Origin: Streptomyces blattellae
GTDB lineage: Bacteria > Actinomycetota > Actinomycetes > Streptomycetales > Streptomycetaceae
NCBI RefSeq assembly: GCF_009709555.1
Contig: NZ_WJBG01000197.1
Coordinates: 1-64,000 of the forward strand
DNA: 64,000 nucleotides
Direction: 5' to 3'
This document shows positions 8,611 through 17,763 of this stretch, piece after piece. Position 1 is the first letter of the stretch, and the number at the start of each line of letters is the position of its first letter. Made by a program: the position numbers and the translations under genes. The notes under the pieces are model-generated. The model had not been told where the DNA came from, ran no database searches, and was given only the letters and a program-made list of their open reading frames with translations.

Positions 8611-10266
8611 ATGAACAGGACCTCCGCTCCCGTGGATCCGTCCGCACCGGGCCTGTCCGCTTCTGCCGACGCGCCGGCGTCGGCCGCCTGGGAGGAACTC
8701 GTCACCGCCGCCCTGCTCGGGACGGACCGGCGCACTCCGCCAGGTTGCGCTCCGGGCCCGGATGCCCCGGGGGCACTGTTGGACGCGGCGGCCGTGGAGA
8801 CCGTACGACGGCGGGCCGGGCTGCGACCCGCGCGGGCGGCCGAGCGTCCGGAACCGGCACCCGAGGACCCGCGCCCGGCCCTGCCCGCCGCGGCGGCCCG
8901 CAGACTCGCGATGCTTCTGGCCGACCGTCCCGGCGCGGGCGCCGGGCGCAGCAGAGGCACGGCCCCGGATCTCATGGAGCTGCTGCCCCAGTGGCTGGCG
9001 ACGGCCAACACCCGCGGCTTCGCGGCACCCCCGCAGGTGCTGCCCGCGCTGCTGGACGCGGCCCGCGGCCGTACGGATCTACGGCCGGCCGCGCTGACGT
9101 TCGCGGGTCCACGGGCGGTGTGGCTCGCCCGGCTCAACCCTGACTGGCGGTTCGCCCTGCGTGCCACGCCCGGCGGGGGCGCGGCGCTGCCGGACACCGG
9201 GGACACGGAGAAGGTGCGACAGCTGTGGCAGGAGGGGCTGTTCGCCGAGCGGGTCGCCCTGCTCGCGGCGATCCGCGCCCGCGTGCCCTCCGCCGCACGC
9301 GAACTGCTCGCGATCACATGGCCGACGGAGCGGGCGGAGGACCGTCTGATGTTCCTCGACTCGTTGCGGACGGGACTGGGACCGGACGACGAGCCGTTCC
9401 TGGAGCAGGCCCTGGCCGACCGGAGCCGCAACGTACGGGCGACGGCGGCGGAGTTGCTGTCGGCGTTGCCGGGCTCCGCACTGGCCGGACGGATGGCGGT
9501 CCGGGCCGGGGCGTGCGTGACCGTCGACCAAATGCGGGAGACACCGACGATCGCCGTTGAAGCGCCGCGCGAGTGCGACCCCGGCATGGAGCGGGACGGC
9601 GTCGTGACCAAGGCTCCGGCGGGTCGGGGTGAGCGGTCGTGGTGGTTCGGCCAGTTGGTGGAGGCGGCGCCGCTGGGGACCTGGCCCGGCCGGCTCGGCG
9701 GACGCACTCCGCAGGAGATCGTGGCACTGCCGGTCGCGGACGACTGGCAGGGCGAGCTGCACGCGGCGTGGTGCCGAGCCGCCGTGCGCCAGCGGGACGC
9801 GGAGTGGGCGCGGACGCTCCTCGGCACTCCGTCGGCATCGGAAGCCGGCGGCCCGGGAGCGGTATCGCTGGCGGAGCGGGCGAAGCTGCTCGGCACGCTG
9901 GGCTCCGCCGAACGGGCCGAGTGGGTGGCCGGCTTCATCGCCGCGCACGGGCTGTCCGAGGCGTTTCAGCTGCTCGGCGTGTGCGCCGTGCCGTGGGCCG
10001 CACCACTTGGGCGGGCCGTGGTGGACGCACTCAACATCGCGCGGGACGCAGGGAGTTACCCATGGAGTTTCAGTGGGGTGATGGGGCTGGCCGAGCGCTG
10101 CCTGGACCCCGGGGAGGCGGGCCGGCTGGACGGGCTGGTGGCCGTGCCGGACGAGCCGGAAGACGCCTCTCCTGGAGCCGGGGGGTACTGGGCGGAGGCG
10201 TTTCAGCGCCTGGTCACGACGTTGGGCCTGCGGGCGGCCATGGCGGAGGAGTTGGGGACGCTGTAA
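8611..10266 (+). CDS. DUF5691 family protein
   Basis: 551 aa, ATG preceded by GGAAGGGAA. Helix-rich, with Leu/Ala/Arg repeats such as NVRATAAELLSALPGSALAGRM that look HEAT-like and suggest a scaffold or protein-binding surface. No catalytic motif, signal peptide or membrane helix is visible. The start region WEELVTAALLGTDRR is typical of the family. It lies 91 bp downstream of the SWIM gene and is probably co-transcribed with it. The association of DUF5691 with SWIM, MoxR, DUF5682 and VWA genes suggests one multi-protein system. Exact function unknown. Confidence 0.85.
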   Translation: MNRTSAPVDPSAPGLSASADAPASAAWEELVTAALLGTDRRTPPGCAPGPDAPGALLDAAAVETVRRRAGLRPARAAERPEPAPEDPRPALPAAAARRLAMLLADRPGAGAGRSRGTAPDLMELLPQWLATANTRGFAAPPQVLPALLDAARGRTDLRPAALTFAGPRAVWLARLNPDWRFALRATPGGGAALPDTGDTEKVRQLWQEGLFAERVALLAAIRARVPSAARELLAITWPTERAEDRLMFLDSLRTGLGPDDEPFLEQALADRSRNVRATAAELLSALPGSALAGRMAVRAGACVTVDQMRETPTIAVEAPRECDPGMERDGVVTKAPAGRGERSWWFGQLVEAAPLGTWPGRLGGRTPQEIVALPVADDWQGELHAAWCRAAVRQRDAEWARTLLGTPSASEAGGPGAVSLAERAKLLGTLGSAERAEWVAGFIAAHGLSEAFQLLGVCAVPWAAPLGRAVVDALNIARDAGSYPWSFSGVMGLAERCLDPGEAGRLDGLVAVPDEPEDASPGAGGYWAEAFQRLVTTLGLRAAMAEELGTL

Positions 10267-10354
10267 GCAGGTCGTGTGGAGTCGCCGACGGTTCGACAGC
10301 GCTCCAAAGAGGCGCGCTGCTGCATCTGGTCATGCGGCTCCGCCGCGATGGAGG

Positions 10355-10390
10355 TCCCCCGGGTTCGAGCGAAGCCGAGAATTCGGGGGA
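10355..10390 (+). terminator. Intergenic stem-loop after the DUF5691 gene
   Basis: TCCCCCG (10355-10361) pairs with CGGGGGA (10384-10390), and an inner GGTTCG/GAAGCC pairing closes most of the loop. This palindromic type (GGAGGTCCCCC ... GGGGGAG) is common between Streptomyces genes. It probably terminates the plus-strand operon. Confidence 0.5.
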
Positions 10391-10453
10391 GCGACCAGCC
10401 ACGACGGCGCCGCACCGAACCACCGGCACATCGCACCCCGCCCAGCGGAGCGC

Positions 10454-10870
10454 CTACGCTCCGGCCGGCTGCACCACGTTCTCCCTGACCCAGTCCACGA
10501 TCGAAGCCGTCGTCGCCCCGGGCGTGAAGATCTCCGCAACACCCCTCTCCTTCAGCGGAGCGATGTCCGCCTCGGGAATGATGCCGCCTCCGAAGACCAG
10601 GATGTCCTCGGCGTCACGCTCCTTCAGGAGATCGATCACGGCCGCGAAGAGGGTGTTGTGCGCACCCGAGAGGATGGACAGGCCGATCGCGTCGGCGTCC
10701 TCCTGGATCGCCGTGTCGACGATCTGTTCCGGGGTCTGGTGGAGCCCGGTGTAGATGACCTCCATACCGGCGTCGCGCAGCGCCCGCGCGATCACCTTGG
10801 CCCCGCGATCGTGACCGTCGAGCCCCGGTTTGGCCACCACCACGCGAATCGGACCGGCTGCCACACCCAT
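10454..10870 (-). CDS. icmB: Isobutyryl-CoA mutase small (B12-binding) subunit
   Basis: 138 aa from ATG 10870, preceded by GGAGG; the ATG at 10882 is less well spaced. It is a stand-alone cobalamin-binding domain like the C-terminus of methylmalonyl-CoA mutase. The DxHxxG motif that supplies the histidine ligand is D18-H20-G23 (GLDGHDRG), followed by GLSILSGAH and VFGGGIIP, which contact the nucleotide tail of B12. IcmB pairs with the large subunit IcmA, not in this window, to interconvert isobutyryl-CoA and n-butyryl-CoA. The length and opening residues match what I remember of IcmB. Other carbon-skeleton mutases could also use it. Confidence 0.88.
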   Translation of the reverse strand: MGVAAGPIRVVVAKPGLDGHDRGAKVIARALRDAGMEVIYTGLHQTPEQIVDTAIQEDADAIGLSILSGAHNTLFAAVIDLLKERDAEDILVFGGGIIPEADIAPLKERGVAEIFTPGATTASIVDWVRENVVQPAGA

Positions 10871-11520
10871 CACTGCCTCCATGAAGCGACTACATGCGTC
10901 CGTACCGATACGTACCCCACACGCAGCCCGTGCCGTGCGAACCACGCATGCCGTGCCGCGAGCCGGCCGCCGCACCCCGTACGCGCCGGGTACGCCGCCA
11001 TGGCCCGGACATCTCACAGCGCACCGGCCGGAGAAGTGAACGACCGTTATCTCCAGCATCCCGCAACCTGGCAGTTTCGCGGTGCGCACGGAAGGGGAAA
11101 CCACACGATGGGACACGTTAGCCGCGCACCGTTCCATGTCTCTGCGGCCTCCCGAGTGCCGCAGGCCCCTGCGGCACAAGGGCCGTGGAGGGAACAAGCG
11201 CACAGGGAGCCGCAACGAGGTCGCCGCACCGCCGCGCCGCAGGCCGCGCGCCGTGGTGGTGCGGCGCACCGACGGTGGCACGCAGGGCACGTAGGACAGG
11301 TACGGCACGACAGCGGGGAGCCTCGTCGCCACGCCGGCAGGGGATCTCGTCACGTCATCGGCACCACTGGCGCGGCTTGCACCACAGACGCACCTCAGGC
11401 CACCGACCGCACCCGCCCCACGCGCCCCGTCGGCGCACCGTCGGCCGCACTCGGCCCGGCTTCCCGCGAGGGCACACGGGGGACAGAGCTGTCCTTCCGT
11501 GTGCCGACAGGAGGTCGGCC
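10871..11520. other. 650-bp divergent intergenic region
   Basis: Open frames cross it but none has a ribosome binding site or a recognisable product. It must hold the promoters of icmB (minus) and the lipase gene (plus). The segment 11036-11130 is lower in GC than its surroundings. I see no strong hairpin or repeat. Confidence 0.4.
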
Positions 11521-12384
11521 ATGAAGGTCACCAGGGCGGCAGTGCCCTTTCTCCCCCTCTGCCAGCGCCTGCTCCCCAGCAGACTGGCGGGGCTGTCCAT
11601 GGCCCTGCTGAAGGCGACCGCCCTGGACCTCGCGATCCTCGCGGGGCACCTCCTCCTCTACCCCTCCGGCATCACCCAGGAGCGCCGCGGCCCGGGTCCC
11701 GCGCTTCCCTCGCCGGACACCGCACAGCTGCCGACGGAGGCCAGACCCCCGGTCGTCCTGCTGCACGGCTTCATCGACAACCGCTCGGTCTTCGTCCTGC
11801 TACGCCGCAATCTCGCCCAGCACGGCAGGCATCAGGTCGAGTCGCTCAACTACTCTCCGCTGACCTGCGACATACGCACCGCTGCCGAACTGCTGGCCCG
11901 GCACATAGAGGAGATCTGCGAGCGCACGGGCAGCAAGCAGGTCGACATCGTCGGCCACAGCCTCGGCGGACTGATCGCCCGCTATTACGTGCAGCGGCTG
12001 GGTGGCGACGTCCGGGTCAAGACGCTGGTGACGCTGGGCACTCCGCACTCCGGCACCCGGGTGGCACCGCTGATGAACGCCCACCCGATCGTCCGCCAGA
12101 TGCGCCCGGGCTCGGACGTCCTGGAGGAATTGTCCCGGCCGGCCCCCGGCTGCCGTACGCACTTCGTGAGTTTCTGGAGCGACCTGGACCACCTGATGGA
12201 GCCGCTGGAGGCCGCCTGCATCGACCACCCCGACCTGCAGGCGCACAACGTGCGGGTGAGCGGCGTCGGACACCTCGCCCTGCCCGTACACCCCGCTGTC
12301 GCCGCCGGTATACGGCAGGCCCTCGACACCGCCCGGACAGAAGGAGAAGCCGCCGCCCGGGCCGGCGGACTGACCGTGGCGTGA
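11521..12384 (+). CDS. Lipase/esterase of the alpha/beta-hydrolase fold
   Basis: 287 aa, ATG preceded by AGGAGG. A hydrophobic N-terminal segment (about 20-45) suggests a membrane anchor or signal. The oxyanion segment [10 protein letters not shown] is followed by the nucleophile elbow GHSLGG with the catalytic Ser and, near the C-terminus, [10 protein letters not shown] for the His. An acidic residue in the WSDLDHL region probably completes the triad. The layout (short core, [11 protein letters not shown] after the elbow) matches the bacterial triacylglycerol-lipase/EstA group. Substrate unknown. The next gene encodes a wall-active peptidase but a 197-bp gap separates them. Confidence 0.85.
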   Translation: MKVTRAAVPFLPLCQRLLPSRLAGLSMALLKATALDLAILAGHLLLYPSGITQERRGPGPALPSPDTAQLPTEARPPVVLLHGFIDNRSVFVLLRRNLAQHGRHQVESLNYSPLTCDIRTAAELLARHIEEICERTGSKQVDIVGHSLGGLIARYYVQRLGGDVRVKTLVTLGTPHSGTRVAPLMNAHPIVRQMRPGSDVLEELSRPAPGCRTHFVSFWSDLDHLMEPLEAACIDHPDLQAHNVRVSGVGHLALPVHPAVAAGIRQALDTARTEGEAAARAGGLTVA

Positions 12385-12581
12385 CGGTCGCTTGCCCCGC
12401 ACGGACCTCGAACACTCTTCGAACGCAAGGCCAAACCCGCGCCCGCCGTCCCCCAAAACACGGCCGAATGCCCGTTTCCTTCAGGCGCGAAACCTGCCGA
12501 AGATTGTCGCGCCCGCGTACTGCCGGGTACAGTCGCCGCACTGCTCTGGCAGCCCCTGTTGTCGAGGCGAGAGAGAAGTTG

Positions 12582-14111
12582 GTGAACGAACGTCACCCGT
12601 CGGGGACCATGACCTCCCCGGCTCCGGCTTCCGATGCCGCCTCGGCGCACTACGCGCCGTACGGCGGGCAGGAAGCCCACTACGGTGACTTCACCACCTA
12701 CGACCCCTACGCGGCCAACGGTTTTCCCGCTGGCACGGACACCGGCGCCCACTCCACCACGAGCTTCGACACCGACCCGCTGTTCGGCAGCATGCCCGGC
12801 GAGAACACGGGCTCGTACGACGGCTCGCAGTGGTCGACGGGCGGTCACCAGACGCTGAACTACGACGCGTACGCGGCCCAGCACCACGCCGCCTACGACA
12901 CCGGCGCGTATGACACCACCGCCTGGACCAACGACTACCAGCCGCTCTCCGTCATCCCGCCGCAGGCCACCGGCCCGGAGGCCACCGGCCAGTGGGATTC
13001 GGGTACTTGGCTGCAGCCCGACCAGCCTGAGCACTCCGGCGCGGCGGACCAGACCCAGCACTGGGAATGGGGCACGCAGGCCTTCGACACCGGGGCGTAC
13101 GACGCCACGCAGTGGAACTCGGACGGCACCCCGCACCCGGCCGACGAGTACGAGCAGCAGGCCGAGTCCTTCGACCAGCAGGCCACGGCGGCGTTCGAGC
13201 ACGTCTCGTACGACGAAGCCGCCCAGGGCGAGGACGGGTCGGACCACACGGGCCTCGCCGCCTCTCCCGGCTCCACCGGCGAACCGCCCGCCGTAACGCC
13301 ACTGCTCGACGGCCAGGAAGAGGCCGTCTCGCCGTCCCCCGCGCCCGGCTCACGCGCGGCCGCTCGCGGCGCCGCCCGCTCCCGTCGCCGTACACCCGCC
13401 AAGCGCTCCGCGCTGCTGACGGTCGCCGTGCCGTCGGCGTGTGTGATGGGTGTCGCGGGAATCGCCGCCGCGTCCGTGGGCACACTGACCGACGACGGCG
13501 GCGACACGTCGACGACCGCGTCGGACGCGCAGGCCGTCAAGCCGTCCGACGCGAACAACAAACTGGACACCCAGCTCAAGAGCCTGTCGGCCGGTGCCGA
13601 CGACTTCGCCGACCGCGCCAGCCGTACGCAGGAGCGCATCGACCTCAAGGCCCAGCAGGAGGCCGAGAAGAAGAAGGCGGCGGCCGAGGCCGCCCGCAAG
13701 GAGCGGCTGCGTCCGAAGTACGCCCTGCCGGTCGCCCAGCACGGGCTCAGCGCCTACTTCGGCCAGTCCGGCATCAACTGGATGTCCGTCCACACCGGCA
13801 TCGACTTCCCGGTCTCGTACGGCACGACGGTGATGGCCGCGACCGACGGCACCGTCCGTACGGAGTGGAACAGCTCCTACGGCAACATGATGATCGTGAC
13901 CGACAAGGACGGCACGGAGACGTGGTACTGCCACCTCTCCAGCTACCAGGTCTCCTCCGGTACGACCGTGAAGGCCGGCGACGCGATCGCGTACTCCGGC
14001 AACTCCGGCAACTCGACCGGTCCGCACCTGCACTTCGAGGTGCGGCCGGCCGGTGGCTCCGCCATAGACCCGCTGTCGTGGTTGCGCAGCCACGGGCTGG
14101 ATCCGACGTAG
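12582..14111 (+). CDS. M23 family metallopeptidase with a long disordered N-terminus
   Basis: 509 aa from a GTG start at 12582 (VNERHPSG..) with a GAGAGAAG ribosome binding site; ATG at 12609 is the alternative. Residues 1-250 are a Tyr/Asp/Gln/Thr-rich, low-complexity cytoplasmic region with repeated DTGAYD-like units. A basic segment and one membrane helix (LLTVAVPSACVMGVAGIAAA) follow, then a short coiled coil (QEAEKKKAAAEAARKE). The C-terminal 130 residues are an M23 (LytM) domain with zinc ligands in HTGIDF and HLHFEV. M23 enzymes cleave peptidoglycan cross-links; the domain faces outward. The long intracellular tail is unusual and may couple hydrolysis to growth or division proteins. 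Confidence 0.88.
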   Translation: MNERHPSGTMTSPAPASDAASAHYAPYGGQEAHYGDFTTYDPYAANGFPAGTDTGAHSTTSFDTDPLFGSMPGENTGSYDGSQWSTGGHQTLNYDAYAAQHHAAYDTGAYDTTAWTNDYQPLSVIPPQATGPEATGQWDSGTWLQPDQPEHSGAADQTQHWEWGTQAFDTGAYDATQWNSDGTPHPADEYEQQAESFDQQATAAFEHVSYDEAAQGEDGSDHTGLAASPGSTGEPPAVTPLLDGQEEAVSPSPAPGSRAAARGAARSRRRTPAKRSALLTVAVPSACVMGVAGIAAASVGTLTDDGGDTSTTASDAQAVKPSDANNKLDTQLKSLSAGADDFADRASRTQERIDLKAQQEAEKKKAAAEAARKERLRPKYALPVAQHGLSAYFGQSGINWMSVHTGIDFPVSYGTTVMAATDGTVRTEWNSSYGNMMIVTDKDGTETWYCHLSSYQVSSGTTVKAGDAIAYSGNSGNSTGPHLHFEVRPAGGSAIDPLSWLRSHGLDPT

Positions 14112-14126
14112 CCGGAACGTGCCTGC

Positions 14127-14150
14127 GGGCCCCCGCGGTTCAGCGAGGGC
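14127..14150. terminator. Stem-loop between convergent M23 and pcrA genes
   Basis: GGCCCCCGC (14127-14135) and GCGAGGGCC (14142-14150) form an imperfect 9-bp stem with one mismatch and a 6-nt loop. It is placed to end both convergent transcripts. There is no T-tract, as is usual in Streptomyces. Confidence 0.4.
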
Positions 14151-14195
14151 CCCGGGCCTGACGGGTATCGTCCGGCAGTTTTCCGCTTAGGGCCG

Positions 14196-16712
14196 TCAGA
14201 GCTTCTCCACCGGCGCGTACCGCAGCAGCAGCCGCTTCGGCTTGGTGTCGCCGAAGTCGATCGTCGCCTCCGCGTTGCCGCCGGTGCCCTTGACCGCCGT
14301 CACCGTGCCGAGACCGAACTGGTCGTGGGTGACCCGGTCGCCGACCGCCAGCGCGACCACCGGCTTCTCCGCGGTGCGTCGCGTGGCGAAGCCGGAGGCG
14401 CCCGATGCCGACGAGCGGGAGCGGGACGAGGACAGCGAGGCGGCGACGCCCGACACCGGGCCCGCCGGAGCCGCGGAGGGACCGGTGCGCTTCCAGTCCA
14501 CGTGCTGGTCCGGGATCTCCGCCAGGAAACGCGAGGGCGGGTTGTACGACGGCTGCCCCCACGCGCTCCGCATGGCGGACCGGGTCAGATACAGGCGCTC
14601 ACGCGCGCGCGTGATGCCGACGTACGCCAGGCGCCGCTCCTCCTCCAGCTCCTTGGTCTGGCCGAGGGCGCGCATGTGCGGGAAGACGCCGTCCTCCATG
14701 CCGGTCAGGAACACGACCGGGAATTCGAGGCCCTTGGCGGTGTGCAGGGTCATCAGGGTGATGACGCCCGCGCCCTCCTCGTCCTCGTCGGGGATCTGGT
14801 CGGAGTCGGCGACCAGCGCCACCTGCTCCAGGAAGTCGGAGAGCGCCACCGACTCGCCCTCCCCGCGTGCCTGCTCGAACTCCAGGGCCACGGCCGCGAG
14901 TTCCTGGAGGTTCTCGATCCGGGTCTCGTCCTGCGGGTCGGTGGAGGCCTGCAACTCGGCGAGGTAGCCGGTGCGTTCGAGGACGGCCTCAAGGACCGTC
15001 GCAGGGCCCGCGCCCGACTCGACGATCGTACGGAGCTCCTCCATGAGCACGTTGAACCGCTTGACCGCGTTCGTCGAGCGCGCGGCCATGCCGTACGCCT
15101 CGTCTACGCGCCGCAGTGCCTGCGGGAAGCTGATCTTCTCGCGCTGGGAGAGGGCGTCGATCATCGCTTCGGCGCGGTCGCCGATGCCGCGCTTGGGCAC
15201 GTTGAGGATGCGGCGCAGCGGGACCGAGTCCTCCGGGTTGGCGAGCACGCGCAGGTAGGCCAGGACATCCCGGACCTCCTTGCGCTCGTAGAAGCGGACG
15301 CCGCCGACGACCTTGTAAGGCAGGCCGACGCGGATGAAGATCTCTTCGAAGACACGGGACTGGGCGTTCGTACGGTAGAAGACCGCGACGTCACCGGCCT
15401 TCGCCTCGCCGGCGTCCGTGAGGCGGTCTATCTCCTCGGCGACGAACTGCGCCTCGTCGTGCTCGGTGTCGGCGACATAGCCGGTGATGCGCGCGCCCGC
15501 GCCCGCGTTGGTCCACAGGTTCTTGGGGCGGCGGGACTCGTTGCGCTCGATGACGGCGTTGGCGGCGGTGAGGATCGTCTGAGTGGAGCGGTAGTTCTGC
15601 TCCAGCAGGATCGTCGTCGCGTCCGGGTAGTCCTCCTCGAACTGGAGGATGTTGCGGATGGTCGCGCCGCGGAAGGCGTAGATCGACTGGTCGGCGTCGC
15701 CCACGACACACAGCTCGGCGGGGAGCAGGTCGTGCTCGCTGGGCGGTACGTCGACGTCCTCGGCGGCACGGTCGCCGGTGCCGACGAGTTCGCGCACCAG
15801 GGCGTACTGCGCGTGGTTGGTGTCCTGGTACTCGTCGACCAGGACGTGCCGGAAGCGGCGGCGGTAGTGCTCGGCGACGTCCGGGAAGGCGCGCAGCAGG
15901 TTGACCGTCGTCATGATCAGGTCGTCGAAGTCGAGGGCGTTGGCCTCGCGCAGGCGCGACTGGTACATCACGTACGCCTGGGCGAGGGTCTTCTCGAAGC
16001 CTCCCCCGGACTCCGTCTGGGAGGTCCCCGCAGTGGCCTGGGCGGCGAAGTCCTCCTCGTCGATCAGCTCGTTCTTCAGGTTGCTGACCTTGGCGCTGAA
16101 GGACTTGGGCGGGTAGCGCTTGGGGTCGAGGTCCAGGTCGCGGCAGACCAGGGCCATCAGGCGCTTGGAGTCGGCGGCGTCGTAGATCGAGAAGGACGAG
16201 GTGAAGCCGAGTTTCCTCGACTCGCGGCGCAGGATGCGCACGCACGCGCTGTGGAAGGTCATCACCCACATCGCGTTCGCGCGTGGGCCGACGAGCTGCT
16301 CGACGCGCTCCTTCATCTCGCCGGCGGCCTTGTTGGTGAAGGTGATCGCGAGGATCTGGCCCGGGTGCACCTTGCGCTCGCCGAGCAGGTAGGCGATGCG
16401 GTGCGTGAGCACACGCGTCTTGCCGGAGCCGGCGCCGGCCACGATGAGCAGCGGGGAGCCGGAGTGCACGACGGCCGCTCTCTGGTTCTCGTTCAGCCCC
16501 TCCAGCAGCAGCGCCGGGTCCACCGCCGGGCGGGGAGCGCCGTCCCGGTAGTAGGCGTCCCGGTCCGGCGGCGCGTCGAACTTCCCGCCGAACAGATCGT
16601 CCGGAACCTGCTCCGGCACATGATCGTCCTCGGGTGGTGGCGGGGGTTCCTCCGCGTGGCCCCGCGGGGCCTGGAGGTCCGCCAGGAAGCTGTCGTCAAA
16701 GAGGCTGCTCAT
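14196..16712 (-). CDS. pcrA: ATP-dependent DNA helicase PcrA/UvrD
   Basis: 838 aa, superfamily 1A 3'-to-5' helicase acting in nucleotide excision repair and removal of RecA filaments. Visible motifs: Walker A AGAGSGKT, motif Ia TFTNKAA, motif II VDEYQDTN, motif III GDADQSIYAFRGA, motif IV QNYRST, motif V TLHTAKGLEF and motif VI ITRARERLYL. The C-terminal about 60 residues form the usual Tudor-like tail (VGDRVTHDQFGLGTV). ATG 16712 has GGAGAG close upstream. The promoter is of the DNA-damage type. Odd point: around 15999-16040 an in-frame insert (TAGTSQTESGG) sits where I expect a shorter loop, and its DNA matches a palindromic intergenic repeat. Confidence 0.97.
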   Translation of the reverse strand: MSSLFDDSFLADLQAPRGHAEEPPPPPEDDHVPEQVPDDLFGGKFDAPPDRDAYYRDGAPRPAVDPALLLEGLNENQRAAVVHSGSPLLIVAGAGSGKTRVLTHRIAYLLGERKVHPGQILAITFTNKAAGEMKERVEQLVGPRANAMWVMTFHSACVRILRRESRKLGFTSSFSIYDAADSKRLMALVCRDLDLDPKRYPPKSFSAKVSNLKNELIDEEDFAAQATAGTSQTESGGGFEKTLAQAYVMYQSRLREANALDFDDLIMTTVNLLRAFPDVAEHYRRRFRHVLVDEYQDTNHAQYALVRELVGTGDRAAEDVDVPPSEHDLLPAELCVVGDADQSIYAFRGATIRNILQFEEDYPDATTILLEQNYRSTQTILTAANAVIERNESRRPKNLWTNAGAGARITGYVADTEHDEAQFVAEEIDRLTDAGEAKAGDVAVFYRTNAQSRVFEEIFIRVGLPYKVVGGVRFYERKEVRDVLAYLRVLANPEDSVPLRRILNVPKRGIGDRAEAMIDALSQREKISFPQALRRVDEAYGMAARSTNAVKRFNVLMEELRTIVESGAGPATVLEAVLERTGYLAELQASTDPQDETRIENLQELAAVALEFEQARGEGESVALSDFLEQVALVADSDQIPDEDEEGAGVITLMTLHTAKGLEFPVVFLTGMEDGVFPHMRALGQTKELEEERRLAYVGITRARERLYLTRSAMRSAWGQPSYNPPSRFLAEIPDQHVDWKRTGPSAAPAGPVSGVAASLSSSRSRSSASGASGFATRRTAEKPVVALAVGDRVTHDQFGLGTVTAVKGTGGNAEATIDFGDTKPKRLLLRYAPVEKL

Positions 16713-16721
16713 CGCTCTCCG

Positions 16722-16744
16722 AGTCTAGGGCTCCCCACTGACAG
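16722..16744 (-). promoter_or_regulatory. PafBC/RecA-NDp-type promoter of pcrA
   Basis: Minus strand CTGTCAGTG (16744 to 16736), 8 bp, then TAGACT (16727 to 16722). This fits TTGTCRGTG-N8-TANNNT with one mismatch at the first base. Transcription would begin about 4 nt before the ATG at 16712, so the mRNA is almost leaderless. Confidence 0.75.
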
Positions 16745-16820
16745 CCCGCCGCCGCCCTGGGAACATCTCCGAATTCCGGAACGCCGACGGTCTCGGAATA
16801 TGCGAGCCGCTGCCACCTCT

Positions 16821-16862
16821 CAGGGGCCGAGCTCTCAGGGGCCGAGCTCTCAGGGGCCGAGG
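16821..16862. repeat. 15-bp tandem repeat, three copies
   Basis: CAGGGGCCGAGCTCT is repeated at 16821 and 16836, with a truncated third copy from 16851. It overlaps the 3' end of the ScyD/ScyE pseudogene. Confidence 0.8.
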
Positions 16863-17272
16863 ATCTTCCGGACCTGGCCGCCCGGCGCCTTCTCCTGTCC
16901 CGGATCCGTTCCGTCCCGGTCACCTCCGCGTTCGTGCGCTTGCCGTGCGAGACCTCGGTGACGACGCCTGCGAAGAGCTGGCTGACGTACAGGTCGCCCC
17001 GGTGGTTGACCGCGAAGCCGGTGATGGAGCCGAAGCCGGACTTCCAGCCGAGGATCTTGCCGGTCCGGGGGTCGACCGGCCACACGCGCGCGGTGGGCTT
17101 CTCGGTCCCGCCGTGGAGCGCACCGACGTGCAGCCTGCCGTCGGGGCCGGGCGCCATGGAGGCCGGGACGGACCGGTTCTCGTCATGATCGGGGAAGACG
17201 GTGAAGGAATACGCCTTGACGGACGGCGAGGCCTCGATCAGGTCGTCGCCGTCGGCGTGGTGCGGCGCGTTT
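16850..17272 (-). pseudogene. ScyD/ScyE-family protein remnant
   Basis: A continuous minus-strand reading from about 17270 gives NAPHHADGDDLIEAS..., then VWPVDPRTGKILGWKSGFGSITGFAVNHRGDLYVSQLFAG, a signature of secreted ScyD/ScyE (beta-propeller, NHL-like) proteins. An in-frame TGA lies just upstream of this segment, so the N-terminal half and signal peptide are missing. After ..NAEVTGT the frame must shift by one to reach the expected ending (PGGQVRKILGP, stop at 16850), and some residues between appear deleted. The break at its 5' side abuts the 3' end of a TnpB element, the probable cause of the truncation. Confidence 0.65.
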
Positions 17273-17274
17273 CC

Positions 17275-17556
17275 TCATGGCCGCGCCCCCTCGCAGCCGC
17301 CACGGCTCCCGACCGCGGCCGGCTGGAAGCCACCGGGATTCATGCGCAGTGCGCCGGGGTTTGCCCCGGTGGTGAAGCGAATCTGATCGTGGCGACGCGA
17401 AGCGTCGCGGTCTTCTGTCCGGCGGAGCCGGACACCGCGTGTCCATCCCGCACGGCGCGGAGTGCGGTGAAAGCCCGGTTCCGGCGGAGGCAGACTCCGG
17501 ATCGGAAGGCCAGAATCCTCTCCCCTCAGGGAGGGGTTGCGCGTCAATACCCCGAA
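17275..17556 (+). mobile_element. Remnant 3' end of an IS605 OrfB/TnpB element (omega-RNA side)
   Basis: The plus strand reads AAGWKPPGFMRSAPGFAPVVKRI then stop at 17386, resembling the degenerate C-terminal tail of actinobacterial TnpB proteins. After the stop comes a GC-rich stretch (17371-17433), about 80% identical over about 60 bp to the minus strand at 40159-40098 beside the second tnpB remnant. The stretch ends in GAATCCTCTCCCCTCAGGGAGGGG (hairpin at 17516-17536), which from memory is the right-end/omega-RNA 3' hairpin of these elements. No transposase domain remains. IS605 OrfB elements lacking TnpA move only with help in trans. Confidence 0.55.
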
Positions 17557-17763
17557 GGATGCGGACGACGCCGTCACTCCGGACAAAATACGAGCACTCT
17601 CCGCAGACCCGTCCGCATTGACCACGACGAGCGAGGCCCTGGGCTAAGGTCACGAAAATGTATCGGGCATTTCACCCATCAACCTTCACAAGGGCCACAC
17701 GAGTTGGCTAGCGTTCGTCCAAGCCGCACGACCCCCACCGGCGAACGTCGCCGGGCCGCGCAG

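Noticed and set aside
14325-16961. Long plus-strand open frame (878 codons)
   Set aside because: Antisense shadow of pcrA; no family or start signal.
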